Positions 33,059-42,754 are shown, numbered from the stretch's first letter. The stretch: 64,000 nt of DNA from Dinoroseobacter sp049801095 (GCF_049801095.1 NZ_JBNAGH010000012.1:15325-79324); one strand, 5' to 3'. Made by a program: numbers and translations. The notes: generated by a model from the sequence alone, not told the origin.

Positions 33059-33856
33059 TTATACGGGCGGCTCCGCGAATTCCAAGCTGGAAATCATGCA
33101 GGCCGATGGCAGCGGTTCACCGAAGGACCCGATATCGGTCGGGCTGTAATCGAAGACGGCGATCAGCCCGCCCTCGTCAAAGGCCACATAGATCTGCGTG
33201 CCTTCGGCGTTGATCGACACACCCTCTGCGTCATTGCCCGCAAATTGCAGGGAGGTCACGGAGCGCAGCACGCCATCGGAGTTGAACTCAAAAAGGCTAT
33301 CCGAGGCATCCGCGTCATCGACGACGAGGATCGTCCCATGGACCGGATCCTGGGTGATGCCCTGCGGTTCCATGAGCTGCGGGCTTTGCATATAGCCGAT
33401 CAGCCGGCGCACGGTGGTGCCATCCTGCCGGATCTGCACGATCTCGGCCGCGGTGTCATCGGCGACCCAGTAATCCGAGCTGGTATTGTCCACATAGAGC
33501 CCGTCCGTGTCGCGCAGGGTCAGGGACAGGCGGAACGCCTCGCCCAGAGCCTTTCCTTCGCGAGAGACCCGTTGATAAAGGCCCGATCCATCGGAAATCA
33601 GCAGGTGATCCCCCTCGACCGCGACCGCATCGACACGGTGCAAGGGCGCTTCGAAGCTGCGCACCTCGTTGCCCCAGAGGTCGATCAGCCGGACTGTACC
33701 GGTTTCGTTGGCGACCCAGAGGCCACAGAAATTGCGATCATAGGCGAGGCCCGAGGGGCCGTCGGACGGGAAACTTCTCAGAAGATGTAGCTCAATCGCG
33801 GACGCAGGAGCCCCAAGCAGCAGGGATGCGAGCGCGGCAATGAATAGTCTGGTCAT
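33059..33856 (-). CDS. SdiA-regulated/NHL-like secreted beta-propeller protein
   Basis: 265 residues with a signal peptide (MTRLFIAALASLLLGAPASA, then IELHLL). The rest is made of propeller blades: SGLAYDRNFCGLWVANETG, VDAVAVEGDHLLISDGSG, TDGLYVDNTSSDYWVADDT, QGITQDPVHGTILVVDDAD and AEGVSINAEGTQIYVAFDEG, five visible blades. This resembles the SdiA-regulated/phytase-like domain, in which acidic loops may bind calcium. No catalytic function can be assigned. Nine bp separate it from the leader peptide of leuA, but no link to leucine synthesis is implied. Confidence 0.75.
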   Translation of the reverse strand: MTRLFIAALASLLLGAPASAIELHLLRSFPSDGPSGLAYDRNFCGLWVANETGTVRLIDLWGNEVRSFEAPLHRVDAVAVEGDHLLISDGSGLYQRVSREGKALGEAFRLSLTLRDTDGLYVDNTSSDYWVADDTAAEIVQIRQDGTTVRRLIGYMQSPQLMEPQGITQDPVHGTILVVDDADASDSLFEFNSDGVLRSVTSLQFAGNDAEGVSINAEGTQIYVAFDEGGLIAVFDYSPTDIGSFGEPLPSACMISSLEFAEPPV

Positions 33857-33982
33857 TCGTCAGTCTCACTCTACATTACCTCCCTCAGCCGTGCGAAAAG
33901 GCTAACCCTAAAACCTTAATAAAAGCCCTCGGCAGATTGCCGCTGCGACCTAAGTGTCACGCCCATGACAAGGAGAGCAGCT

Positions 33983-34648
33983 ATGGCGCCGCGCGCTTTG
34001 ATCCTCGGGAGCTCGGGCGGACTCGGCACGGCTCTCGCGGAAAATCTCGGAAAAACACACGAAATCATTGGCTTGTCACGGAGTGGCACGGGGCTCGACG
34101 TCACGGACGCTGCAGCGGTCGATGCCCAGCTCGGCGCGCTGGAGGGGGTGTTCGACCGGGTAATTGTGGCGACCGGTGCTCTCGAAGTCGCCGGCTCTGC
34201 GCCGGAAAAGTCCCTGCGCGACCTCACGCCGCAGGCCCTTTTGGACCAGTTTTCTGTCAACGCGATGGGCCCGGCGCTGGTCTTGCGGCACGCGCAAAGG
34301 CTGCTGCCGAAGGACCGGCCATCGGTCTTTGCGGTGCTCTCCGCGCGGGTGGGTTCGATCGGGGATAACCGGCTCGGAGGGTGGTACAGCTACCGCGCGG
34401 CGAAGGCGGCGGTGAACCAGCTTGTTCACACGGCAGCCATTGAAATCGCGCGTACGCATCGGGTGGCGGCGGTGGTCTCGCTCCATCCGGGCACGGTCGC
34501 GACGCCGTTCACCGCCAAGTATCTCGGCCGCCACCCTGCGGTCCCTCCGGCGGAAGCGGCGGCCAATCTCGTGCGGGTCGTGGACGGGCTCAGCGCCGCA
34601 GATACGGGCCGGTTCTTCGACTGGTCCGGGGCGGAGGTGCCGTGGTGA
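33983..34648 (+). CDS. Short-chain dehydrogenase/reductase, C-factor (CsgA)-like
   Basis: 221 residues. The Rossmann motif is LILGSSGGLGTALAENLG (near 5-22) and the catalytic tyrosine and lysine are YSYRAAKAAVNQL (near 141-148), with the serine in VLSARVGSIGDNR. It resembles the C-factor-like SDRs common beside photolyase and cryptochrome genes. AAGGAG 7-8 bp upstream fixes ATG 33983 over a farther ATG at 33965. The stop overlaps the photolyase GTG, so the two are coupled. Substrate unknown. Confidence 0.88.
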   Translation: MAPRALILGSSGGLGTALAENLGKTHEIIGLSRSGTGLDVTDAAAVDAQLGALEGVFDRVIVATGALEVAGSAPEKSLRDLTPQALLDQFSVNAMGPALVLRHAQRLLPKDRPSVFAVLSARVGSIGDNRLGGWYSYRAAKAAVNQLVHTAAIEIARTHRVAAVVSLHPGTVATPFTAKYLGRHPAVPPAEAAANLVRVVDGLSAADTGRFFDWSGAEVPW

Positions 34649-36177
34649 GCGCGCCGCGTCTGATCCTGATCCTCGGCGATCAGCTCTCGCCTGATATCGC
34701 GGCGCTCTCCGAGGCGGACCCTGCACGCGATGTGGTGGTGATGGCGGAGGTGCAGAATGAGGCCTCTTACGTGCCGCATCACCCCAAGAAAATCGCCTTT
34801 CTCTTTGCAGCCATGCGGAAGTTCGCGGCGCGCCTGCGGGAGCAGGGCTGGACCGTCACCTATACAACTCTGGATGATCCGGAGAACACACACTCCATTC
34901 CCGGTGAGCTCCTGCGCCGGGCCGCGCAGGTCGGTGCGACGGAGGTCATCGCCACGGAGCCCGGCGAATGGCGTCTGATCGCGGCGCTGGAGGATTGTCC
35001 GCTGCCGGTTCACCAGATGCCCGACACAAGGTTTCTCGCCAGCCATGCGGAGTTCGATGCCTGGGCGGAGGGGCGCAAGCAGCTCCGGATGGAGTATTTC
35101 TACCGCGAGATGCGGCGCAAAACCGGCTACCTGATGGAGGGCGACAAGCCCGAGGGCGGCAAGTGGAACTACGATCACGACAACCGCAAGCCCGCGCCGG
35201 AGGATGTCGCCTTTGAAGGACCTCTCCGCTTCACCCCCGACGCGATCACCGAAGAAGTGCTCGATCTGGTCGCGGCGCTGTTTGGCGAGAACTTCGGCAC
35301 CCTGCGGCCGTTCTGGTTCGCGACCGACGGGGATCAGGCGCAGGAGGCGCTCGACCACTTCATTCAGCACGCTCTGCCGAAATTCGGCGACTATCAGGAT
35401 GCGATGCTGTCGGAAAACCGGTTCCTCTACCACGCGGTGATCTCGCAATATATCAATGCGGGTCTGCTGGATTGGCGCGCCGCCTGTGACGCGGCGGAGG
35501 CGGCCTATCGCACGGGGCACGCGCCGCTCAACGCGGTGGAGGGGTTCATTCGCCAGATCATCGGCTGGCGGGAATACATGCGCGGGATCTATTTCTGGGA
35601 GGGGCCGGACTATACCCAGCGGAACGCGCTGGGCCATGATCGAGCCTTGCCGTCCTTCTACTGGGATGCCGACACCGACATGCATTGCCTTTCGCAGGCC
35701 GTCGCCCAGACCCGGGATGAGGCCTATGCCCACCACATCCAGCGGCTCATGGTGACCGGGAATTTCGCCCTCCTTGCCGGGATCAACCCGGCTGAGGTGC
35801 ATGAATGGTATCTCGCGGTTTATGCGGATGCCTATGAATGGGTCGAGGCGCCGAACGTCATCGGGATGAGCCAGTTCGCCGATGGCGGGGTGCTGGGCTC
35901 GAAGCCTTATGTCTCCAGCGGCGCCTATATCGACCGCATGTCGAATTACTGCAAAAGCTGCGCCTACAAGGTGAAGCAGAAGACGGGGGAGGGGGCCTGC
36001 CCGTTCAACCTGCTCTACTGGCAGTTCCTGATCCGGCACCGCGAGAGTTTCGCAAACAATCCGCGGATGGCGCAGATGTATCGAACGTTCGACCGGATGG
36101 ACGAGACGCGCCGCGAGACCGTGCTCGCCGAGGCCGAGGGCCTGCTCGCCCGGCTCGACCGGGGGGAGCGGATCTAG
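34642..36177 (+). CDS. Iron-sulfur photolyase/cryptochrome, (6-4) PhrB type
   Basis: 511 residues. It begins LILILGDQLSPDIAAL, the hallmark of the FeS-BCP group, not of CPD photolyases. Four cysteines at the expected places could bind a 4Fe-4S cluster: MHCLSQ (near 346) and NYCKSCAYKVKQKTGEGACPF (near 436-452). FAD-domain features include GFIRQIIGWREYMRG and MVTGNFALLAGI. Relatives repair (6-4) photoproducts using FAD and a ribolumazine antenna. Start is GTG 34642 or 34645, both overlapping the SDR stop. The repair activity is inferred from family. Confidence 0.9.
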   Translation: MVSAPRLILILGDQLSPDIAALSEADPARDVVVMAEVQNEASYVPHHPKKIAFLFAAMRKFAARLREQGWTVTYTTLDDPENTHSIPGELLRRAAQVGATEVIATEPGEWRLIAALEDCPLPVHQMPDTRFLASHAEFDAWAEGRKQLRMEYFYREMRRKTGYLMEGDKPEGGKWNYDHDNRKPAPEDVAFEGPLRFTPDAITEEVLDLVAALFGENFGTLRPFWFATDGDQAQEALDHFIQHALPKFGDYQDAMLSENRFLYHAVISQYINAGLLDWRAACDAAEAAYRTGHAPLNAVEGFIRQIIGWREYMRGIYFWEGPDYTQRNALGHDRALPSFYWDADTDMHCLSQAVAQTRDEAYAHHIQRLMVTGNFALLAGINPAEVHEWYLAVYADAYEWVEAPNVIGMSQFADGGVLGSKPYVSSGAYIDRMSNYCKSCAYKVKQKTGEGACPFNLLYWQFLIRHRESFANNPRMAQMYRTFDRMDETRRETVLAEAEGLLARLDRGERI

Positions 36178-36183
36178 GCGGAG

Positions 36184-37647
36184 TTACTCGGTCGGCGTTG
36201 CGTCGTCATCCTGCGCCTCGGGCGTGGTCCCGCCATTGCGCAGGAGCGCGCCATTCTGCCACTCGCCGGATTCGACCTGTCCGCCCACATAGGTCAGCGT
36301 GCCCTGGCCGGAGCGTTTGCCGCCCTCAAATGTGCCCACATAGACATCGCCATTGGCATAGGTCGCGCGGCCAAACCCGTTGATCTCGCCGCCGGTCCAG
36401 TTGCCCTCGTAGCGGAACCCGTCCGCCAGAACGACCACGCCCTCGCCTTCGCGCATTCCGCCCTGGAACGCGCCGCTATAGACCGAGCCATCGGGATAGG
36501 TGGCCGTGCCTTCGCCCTCTTTCTCGCCGGCCACCCAATCGCCCGTATAGCTGTAGCCATTGGGGTAGGTGATCGTGCCGGTCCCATCGGTGAGCGCGTT
36601 GCGGAATTGCCCTTCATAGACGATGCCATTGGCGTAGCGCGCGACCCCGTCGCCCTCGATCACGCCCGCCACCCAGGTGCCCGCATAGGTCGAGCCGTCC
36701 GGATAGGTGATCTCCCCCGCGCCATGGGGCTTTTCATCCACGAAGCTGCCCACATAACGGGAGCCATCGGGATAGACGACGCTGCCCTCGCCCTCGATCT
36801 TGCCCGCTACCCAATTTCCTTCGTAGCGATAGCCATCGGGGCCTTCAAAGACGCCCTGCCCGTTGCGCTGGTCGTCGGCGAAGCTGCCCGTATAGCGCAG
36901 CCCGCTGGCATAGATCATGGTGCCTTCGCCCTGCAGCAACCCGTTGACCAGGGTGCCTTCGTAGATGTCCCCATTGGGCTGGATCAGACGGCCCTGACCG
37001 TTGAACTGGCCATCGAGCCATGCGCCGTCATAGTCGAGCCCGTCGGGTCGGGTCAGCCGCCCGGAGCCCGTACGCTCCCCCGCGACCACATCGCCCTCAT
37101 AGACCGCCCCATCCGCATAGGTGATGCGCGCACGGCCCTGCATGGCGCCATCGACCCATTCGCCGTCATAGATATAGCCATCCGCGGCCTCCATCCGGCC
37201 CTGACCGTGCTGACGTCCGTTCAGAAAGGATCCGGTATAAAGCGCTCCATCGGCATAGCTCGCCGTGCCCTCGCCCGTCATCCGGCCATCGACCCAGGCC
37301 CCTTCAAACGTGGCGCCATCGGGATAGGTGATGCGGCCCTGACCCTCGGGCTTGCCCTTCACAAAGCTGCCCACATAGACCGAGCCGTTGGGAAAGCGCG
37401 CCTCGCCCTGCCCCCGGATCTCGCCACGGGCCCATTCGCCCGTATAGACATAGCCATTTGGGAGCGTGTAGGTGCCCACCCCATCCTGCAGCCCGTCCAC
37501 GAAGGTCCCCTCATAGATCCCACCATCATCGAACTGCTTCACGATGGCGCCGTCCTGTGCGCTGACCGGGTTGACCAGGGCGATCGCGAGGCTGGCGCTG
37601 AGCGCGATCCGGCGCAGGGGGAGGAGGGGCAGAGGGGTCTGTGGCAT
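36184..37647 (-). CDS. Secreted MORN-repeat protein
   Basis: 487 residues: a signal peptide (LPLRRIALSASLAIALVNPVSA) and then eighteen 23-residue MORN repeats (about 33-450) of the form YxGxWxxGxxxGxGxxxYPDG, with a weaker nineteenth. The repeat in DNA is 69 bp. MORN repeats fold into a long flat beta sheet that binds lipids or proteins. In bacteria most such proteins are unassigned. The start ATG 37647 has AGGA at about 9 bp spacing and a clear signal peptide. It faces the photolyase with 6 bp between the stops. Confidence 0.88.
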   Translation of the reverse strand: MPQTPLPLLPLRRIALSASLAIALVNPVSAQDGAIVKQFDDGGIYEGTFVDGLQDGVGTYTLPNGYVYTGEWARGEIRGQGEARFPNGSVYVGSFVKGKPEGQGRITYPDGATFEGAWVDGRMTGEGTASYADGALYTGSFLNGRQHGQGRMEAADGYIYDGEWVDGAMQGRARITYADGAVYEGDVVAGERTGSGRLTRPDGLDYDGAWLDGQFNGQGRLIQPNGDIYEGTLVNGLLQGEGTMIYASGLRYTGSFADDQRNGQGVFEGPDGYRYEGNWVAGKIEGEGSVVYPDGSRYVGSFVDEKPHGAGEITYPDGSTYAGTWVAGVIEGDGVARYANGIVYEGQFRNALTDGTGTITYPNGYSYTGDWVAGEKEGEGTATYPDGSVYSGAFQGGMREGEGVVVLADGFRYEGNWTGGEINGFGRATYANGDVYVGTFEGGKRSGQGTLTYVGGQVESGEWQNGALLRNGGTTPEAQDDDATPTE

Positions 37648-37853
37648 CGGTCGCATCCTGTCGGGTCTCGCACCGCGAAATGCGGCAGGTCTCTCGTTGG
37701 GCAAAAGGCTACTGGACCGCCCGGCAGGGAGCAATGGGCTAGGCGGAGGCCCGCGCCTGCGCAGCGAGCCTTTCGCCCGGCGGTGGACCTGCTACAAACG
37801 CCCCAATGGCGAAGCAGGGCTTCGCTTTCCGAACAGACCCCGAGGCGCTCCAG

Positions 37854-39527
37854 ATGACCCAGACCTTTCGCCTGACCCTGGCCCAGTTGAACCCCACGCT
37901 CGGGGCGCTGGAGGACAATGCCGCCAAGGCCCTGGAGGCTTGGGAGGCGGGCAAGACCGCCGGGGCGCAATTCGTGGCCTTGCCGGAGATGTTCCTGACC
38001 GGCTACCAGACCCAGGATCTGGTCATGCGCCCGGCCTTTGCGGCGGATGCGGAACGGGTGCTCGCCGCTCTGGCGCAGGATTGCGCCGATGGACCGGCTC
38101 TGGGTATTGGCTGCCCCCATCTCGATGGCGGCAAGCTCTACAACACTTACGCCATTCTCGAAGGCGGGCGCGTGGTGGCGCGGGTGCTCAAGCATCACCT
38201 GCCCAATGCGGATGTGTTCGATGAGGAGCGGCTCTTTACCTCGGGCCCGGTCAGCGGCCCCTACCGGATCGGACCGCTTCGCATCGGGACTCCGATCTGT
38301 GAGGATGCCTGGTATCCGGATGTGACCGAGACCCTTGCGGAATCAGCTGCCGAGATCCTGCTCGTGCCCAATGGTTCGCCCTATCATCGGAACAAGCATG
38401 ATACGCGCCTGAACCTGATGGTCGCGCGGGTGATCGAGACGGGTCTGCCGCTGATCTATCTGAACATGGTGGGTGGGCAGGATGACCAGATGTTCGATGG
38501 GGCGAGCTTTGCCTTGAACCCCCATGGCGCCCTGGCCCTGCAGATGCCCTCCATGGACGAGGCCATCACCCATCTGGATTTGGACGAGACGCCCGAGGGA
38601 TGGCGGATCCGTGATGGCGAGAAGGCCATGCTGCCCGATGAATGGGAATCCGACTACCGGGTGATGGTTGAGAGCCTGCGCGACTACCTGCGCAAATCGG
38701 GTTTCGGCAAGGTGCTCCTGGGTCTGTCCGGCGGGATCGATAGCGCGATCGTGGCAACGATCGCGGCCGACGCGATCGGACCGGAAAACGTGCGCTGCGT
38801 GATGCTGCCGTCGGAGTATACTTCCGACCATTCGCTGGAGGATGCGGCGGGCGTGGCCGAGCGTCTCGGTTGCCCGCTCGATACCTTGCCCATTGCCGGG
38901 CCGCGGGCGGCGGTCTCGGAGGCGTTGGCGCCGTTTTTCAATGGGACCGCGCCGGGGATTGCCGAGGAGAACGTGCAGTCGCGTCTGCGCGGGTTACTCC
39001 TCATGGCGCTGAGCAACAAGTTCGGGGAGATGCTCCTGACCACGGGCAACAAGTCCGAGGTCGCCGTGGGCTATGCCACGATTTATGGCGACATGGCAGG
39101 GGGTTACAACCCGATCAAGGATCTCTACAAGACCCGCGTCTTCGAGACCTGCCGCTGGCGGAATGAGAACCACCGCGACTGGATGCTGGCGCCTGCTGGC
39201 GAGGTGATCCCGCAGCGGGTGATCGACAAAGCGCCCTCGGCGGAGCTGCGCGAGGATCAGAAAGATGAGGACAGCCTGCCGCCCTATGGCATCCTCGACG
39301 CGATCCTCGAAGGGCTGATCGACCGGGAGGCCTCGGTGGCGGATCTGGTGGCCGAGGGGTTCGAGCTTGAGACGGTCAAAAAGGTCGAGCACCTGATTTT
39401 CATCAGTGAATACAAGCGGTTCCAATCTGCACCCGGCGCGCGCCTGACGGAGCGGGCCTTCTGGCTCGACCGCCGCTACCCGATCGTGAACCGCTGGCGC
39501 GACACCTCGGCGACCCGCAACCACTGA
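37854..39527 (+). CDS. nadE: Glutamine-dependent NAD+ synthetase
   Basis: 557 residues. The N-terminal nitrilase-type glutaminase (about 1-265) has the triad Glu in LPEMFLTGY (near 44), Lys in LKHHLPNADVFDE (near 110) and Cys in GTPICEDAWY (near 146). The C-terminal synthetase has the pyrophosphate loop LGLSGGIDSAIVAT (near 291) and TTGNKSEVAVGY (near 400). It amidates deamido-NAD+ using ammonia from glutamine. ATG 37854 fits the family start (MTQTFRLTLAQLNPTLG); a longer frame from 37806 overlaps nothing but is not conserved in type. Confidence 0.95.
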   Translation: MTQTFRLTLAQLNPTLGALEDNAAKALEAWEAGKTAGAQFVALPEMFLTGYQTQDLVMRPAFAADAERVLAALAQDCADGPALGIGCPHLDGGKLYNTYAILEGGRVVARVLKHHLPNADVFDEERLFTSGPVSGPYRIGPLRIGTPICEDAWYPDVTETLAESAAEILLVPNGSPYHRNKHDTRLNLMVARVIETGLPLIYLNMVGGQDDQMFDGASFALNPHGALALQMPSMDEAITHLDLDETPEGWRIRDGEKAMLPDEWESDYRVMVESLRDYLRKSGFGKVLLGLSGGIDSAIVATIAADAIGPENVRCVMLPSEYTSDHSLEDAAGVAERLGCPLDTLPIAGPRAAVSEALAPFFNGTAPGIAEENVQSRLRGLLLMALSNKFGEMLLTTGNKSEVAVGYATIYGDMAGGYNPIKDLYKTRVFETCRWRNENHRDWMLAPAGEVIPQRVIDKAPSAELREDQKDEDSLPPYGILDAILEGLIDREASVADLVAEGFELETVKKVEHLIFISEYKRFQSAPGARLTERAFWLDRRYPIVNRWRDTSATRNH

Positions 39528-39908
39528 ACCGCGAACAGGTTGAAAGCGCGCGTCGGCGCGATGCGGCCAGAGGGGCGTCGAGGCACTATCATGGCGGGAT
39601 GCTGGTTTTCCTTGGCTTGGGTGCAGAGGTAGGGCTTAGGATCCCGCAGAAGGCTTTGGACACCCGCTGGCATCGAGACTTTCCATGTCTCAGAAAGGCA
39701 TCCAAGGGGTCGGTGACCCGTTGGGGTATGCCGGTTCCGATCCGTTGGCGGAGCTGCATCCGCCACAGCCGATCCCTGTGCTGCCTGCCCGAAACGGATG
39801 GCTGTCAGGTGGGGTCAGACGGCCGTCGGCACCCTGTCTGCGCCCTGTCGGACATGTGTCGGGCAAGTGTCGGGCACGGGCGCGCGTTGACCCCCAAATC
39901 GCGCAACA
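39528..39908. other. Gene-free stretch between nadE and the zincin gene
   Basis: About 380 bp with no supported gene. Small frames on both strands have no family character or ribosome-binding site. It holds a three-copy 11 bp repeat at 39846-39878. I see no terminator with a T tract. Confidence 0.6.
39846..39878. repeat. Three-copy 11-bp tandem repeat
   Basis: TGTCGG starts at 39846, 39857 and 39868; the units are TGTCGGACATG, TGTCGGGCAAG and TGTCGGGCACG. The spacing is close to one helical turn. Confidence 0.75.
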
Positions 39909-40307
39909 CTACTCCCACCAACGGTCGATAGCGGCGATGTCGTCATCGGACCAACCGAAGTGATGGGCGAACTCATGCACGGTCACATGGGCGATCAGAT
40001 CAGGGAGGCGCACGCCATCCCGCGCGCGCCACTCGGCAAGGATCGGCTGGCGAAAGAGCCAGACCGTGTCCGGCTGCATGGGCTGGTCAAAGACCGACTT
40101 CTCGGTGAGTGGCACCCCGTCATAAAGGCCCGTGAGATCGAGTGGGTCCCCAATGTCGAGATCCGCGAGCATCCACTCCTGCGGCATCTCTTCGATGACG
40201 ATGGAGACCTCCGCTGCCAGCGTCGCGAAGGGCGCAGGAAACGCTGCCACGGTGGCACGGGCAATGCCGAGAAACGCAGTCAGATCTGTGTCAGGGGTTT
40301 GAGCCAT
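39909..40307 (-). CDS. Small zincin-like metallopeptidase family protein (DUF1025)
   Basis: 132 residues. The motif HVTVHEFAHHFGWSDDDIAAID (near 105-126) contains HEFAH plus a downstream Asp, the HExxHxxxxxxD zinc site of minimal zincins. VIEEMPQEWMLADL and GDPLDLTGLYDGVP are typical of this family. The peptidase activity of these small proteins is not well established. ATG 40307 is chosen; GTG 40310 would add one residue. No signal peptide. Confidence 0.85.
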   Translation of the reverse strand: MAQTPDTDLTAFLGIARATVAAFPAPFATLAAEVSIVIEEMPQEWMLADLDIGDPLDLTGLYDGVPLTEKSVFDQPMQPDTVWLFRQPILAEWRARDGVRLPDLIAHVTVHEFAHHFGWSDDDIAAIDRWWE

Positions 40308-40589
40308 CACCTCGTTTTATGGCGAGGATATCGATCGAACTGAAGGGGCACGCGCGCATCCGGACAAGACGTTGGTCCCGTGTAATCCAGATTATTGGGC
40401 GCAAATCGGAAACAATACATACAGGATTGATGTGATTGGATGCCCGGTGGCGCATTCCAGTGCGGTTCGATGCCCTTGGGATAGCGCTCCGGCAAACCGC
40501 CGGTCTAGGCTAGGGTATTCTGCCATCCGTTTGCGATGATCACGAAGCACTGACACTGGATGGAAGGCGCGACGGACCACCGAACGGAT

Positions 40590-40603
40590 GCAAATCGATT
40601 TGC
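40590..40603. promoter_or_regulatory. Perfect 14-bp palindrome before the propeller-protein gene
   Basis: GCAAATCGATTTGC is perfectly self-complementary and lies 5 bp before the GGAGG of the gene starting at 40619. It may be an operator or may affect translation start as an RNA hairpin. Confidence 0.45.
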
Positions 40604-40618
40604 TGACGGAGGTCCCCA

Positions 40619-42754
40619 ATGAGCGCGAAATTCAGACTGCCTGGTGTCGGACTTGTCCCTGAAATGACCCCTGTCTGGCTGACCAATGGCGGCTATGCGC
40701 TTGGGTTCTCTCTCAATGGTGTTGCCATGGTGCAGTTCTTCGACAGTTCGGGCAGCCCTCAGACCCCTGCCGTTCCTGTGCTCACCGGAAGGGGCAGCAC
40801 AGTCGAGGAGATGGTCGCGCTCCCGACCGGAGGGTTGATCGCGGTGGTCGCAAACCAGGAAGGGCAAGCCTATGGGCAGGTGGTCAACACGGATGGCTCT
40901 CTGACGGGCGGCCCGTTTCCCACGGCGATTGGCCGGGATCCAGAGATGGTCATCCTGGAAGGGCTGAATCATGTGGTGGTCGCGAGCGCGGGCGGCGATG
41001 ACGCGTTTGACGACGTGTATCTGCGGGTCATGGAGCCCAATTCGGTCATCATCAACGATCTCGACCGTGTGAACACGGAGGTCCGCAATACGCAGAATGA
41101 GCATTCGGTCGCCGCGCTCAGCGATGGCGGGTTCATCGTCGTGTATGCGTCAAAAACAGTCAGCGGAGCGCCGCGCGGGATCGTTGCGCAAGAGTTCGAC
41201 TCTGTTGGCAACAAAGTCGGCGCTGAATTCGAGATCTCACCGGTCGACAGTTTTGATGCCAATGATCGGTTCCCGCAGGTCGCGGCCTTGCCTGATGGCG
41301 GCTATGTGGTGACCTGGATGCGGTTTGCGGGTGAGGTGCTGAACGGGGCGAATTCGGATTTCGACGTCTACTACCAGATGTTCGATGTCGACAATCAGCC
41401 TGTGACAGGACAGATCCTAGCCCATGAAGGGTTAGCGAATACATCCAATTATCAGCCTGTCATCGCGTCTTTTCCTGATGGTCAGTTCGCGATCGCCTGG
41501 ATCGATTTCGCTTACTCGCGCGTGCCGGATCCGGAAACAGGGGGTATGACCACGCAGATCAAGGAAAGCGTCAAGGTTCAGCTGTTCAATGCGGATGGAC
41601 AGGCGGTTGGCGCGCCGCAGAGTTTTGGGGTGGATAACTTCAAGACGGATTCCGTACAAAACCTGGAGATGGCGGCCTCGGAAACCGGTGATCTGTTGGT
41701 GACCTGGCGTGAATGGGCGAGGGGTGCAGACTACAAGAACTATGGGGCACTTCTGGACGTGACGGTCACGCCGCCGGATGAGGACGGCACGCCGGAGCCG
41801 AAGGATCCCCTTTTGCAGGCGGTGTTCGATTTCTCGGATCCCACGGCGGCGCATCTCTTCGCCACGGTCGAGGAAGAGGGCATGGTGACCGATCCGGGCG
41901 GGGTCTTTCTGGATCTTGAGATCACCGACGCGCCGCGTCCGGGGGCCACGCTGAATTTCGCGGATCGTTTCATCTTCGACACCACGGGGGAGGATCTCTG
42001 CCTCTATTTCGGGGATGGCGATGATGCGACGGCGGATCTGACATACCTCGTTGAGGCCACGGATGACGAGGGGCTGACAGCGGAGGTCGAGGTCGGCATC
42101 TCGCTACCCTCGCTGGATCAGGCGCAGGCGGAGGTATCCTTCGCGATAGACGAGTTGCTTGTTCAACGCGAACAGATCGAGACGGATCAGGCGCGGGTCG
42201 AGATCAACGAGGCGCTGATCGAGCTGAACCGTACCATCATCGATGCGAGCCAGTGGCTGATTGTGTGGAACGAGGTGAACCTGATCACCAAGATCGCGCT
42301 GGGCCTCGGAGGCGTGCCCGGAGCCATCGGCAGCGTGATCGTGGCGGGTTACGAATACGTGGACAAGGTGCGCGCGGGGGATGTTCAGACCTTGGATGCG
42401 ATCCGTGATGTCAGCAGTACGTTTCTGTCCATTGTCGACGCGCTGAAGTCATTCGACTTCGTGCAGGTTCCGGTTCTGACGGAGTCCTTGGGGCAGAAGC
42501 TGGGTGCACTTGGGATCGCGCTCGAGTTCCAGACCTTCACCCGGAACGATGCGGAGATCCGGGCGGAGGGGGTCCGGGCGGCACGGGAGAATGGCGAGCT
42601 CTTGGTTGAGAACTGGGTGCTGGAGAATGTCACCTATGCTGAAGGGTTCGACGCGGCGTTGCTGGAGGTCGATCAATCGGTTCAGGCCCATGAGGATCTG
42701 GCGGGCTGGTTGGAGGCCTGCGCTGCTCCGGCGATGATTGAGGCTGTTGGCTGA
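40619..42754 (+). CDS. Large propeller-repeat protein with helical C-terminus, function unknown
   Basis: 711 residues. I do not recognise a named family. Residues 1-360 hold about six repeats of the type VAALPDGGYVVTWMRF...YYQMFDVDNQPVTG, as in the N-terminal parts of large type-I-secreted roseobacter proteins. A linker (PPDEDGTPEPKDPLL) and an Ig-like segment (LEITDAPRPGATL to VEATDDEGLTAEVEVGI) follow. The last ~210 residues are helical, with a Gly/Ala-rich hydrophobic stretch LITKIALGLGGVPGAIGSVIVAGY near 557-580 that could insert in membranes. There is no signal peptide and no RTX tail. GGAGG 6 bp before ATG 40619 supports the start. It neighbours an RTX gene on the other strand; a secreted or surface role is inference. 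Confidence 0.65.
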   Translation: MSAKFRLPGVGLVPEMTPVWLTNGGYALGFSLNGVAMVQFFDSSGSPQTPAVPVLTGRGSTVEEMVALPTGGLIAVVANQEGQAYGQVVNTDGSLTGGPFPTAIGRDPEMVILEGLNHVVVASAGGDDAFDDVYLRVMEPNSVIINDLDRVNTEVRNTQNEHSVAALSDGGFIVVYASKTVSGAPRGIVAQEFDSVGNKVGAEFEISPVDSFDANDRFPQVAALPDGGYVVTWMRFAGEVLNGANSDFDVYYQMFDVDNQPVTGQILAHEGLANTSNYQPVIASFPDGQFAIAWIDFAYSRVPDPETGGMTTQIKESVKVQLFNADGQAVGAPQSFGVDNFKTDSVQNLEMAASETGDLLVTWREWARGADYKNYGALLDVTVTPPDEDGTPEPKDPLLQAVFDFSDPTAAHLFATVEEEGMVTDPGGVFLDLEITDAPRPGATLNFADRFIFDTTGEDLCLYFGDGDDATADLTYLVEATDDEGLTAEVEVGISLPSLDQAQAEVSFAIDELLVQREQIETDQARVEINEALIELNRTIIDASQWLIVWNEVNLITKIALGLGGVPGAIGSVIVAGYEYVDKVRAGDVQTLDAIRDVSSTFLSIVDALKSFDFVQVPVLTESLGQKLGALGIALEFQTFTRNDAEIRAEGVRAARENGELLVENWVLENVTYAEGFDAALLEVDQSVQAHEDLAGWLEACAAPAMIEAVG

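Noticed and set aside
34426..36039. 537-codon minus-strand frame opposite the photolyase
   Set aside because: Antisense shadow of a well-supported photolyase.
39528..39908. Small open frames in the gap after nadE
   Set aside because: No ribosome-binding site, no domain, and low-complexity Arg-rich composition.
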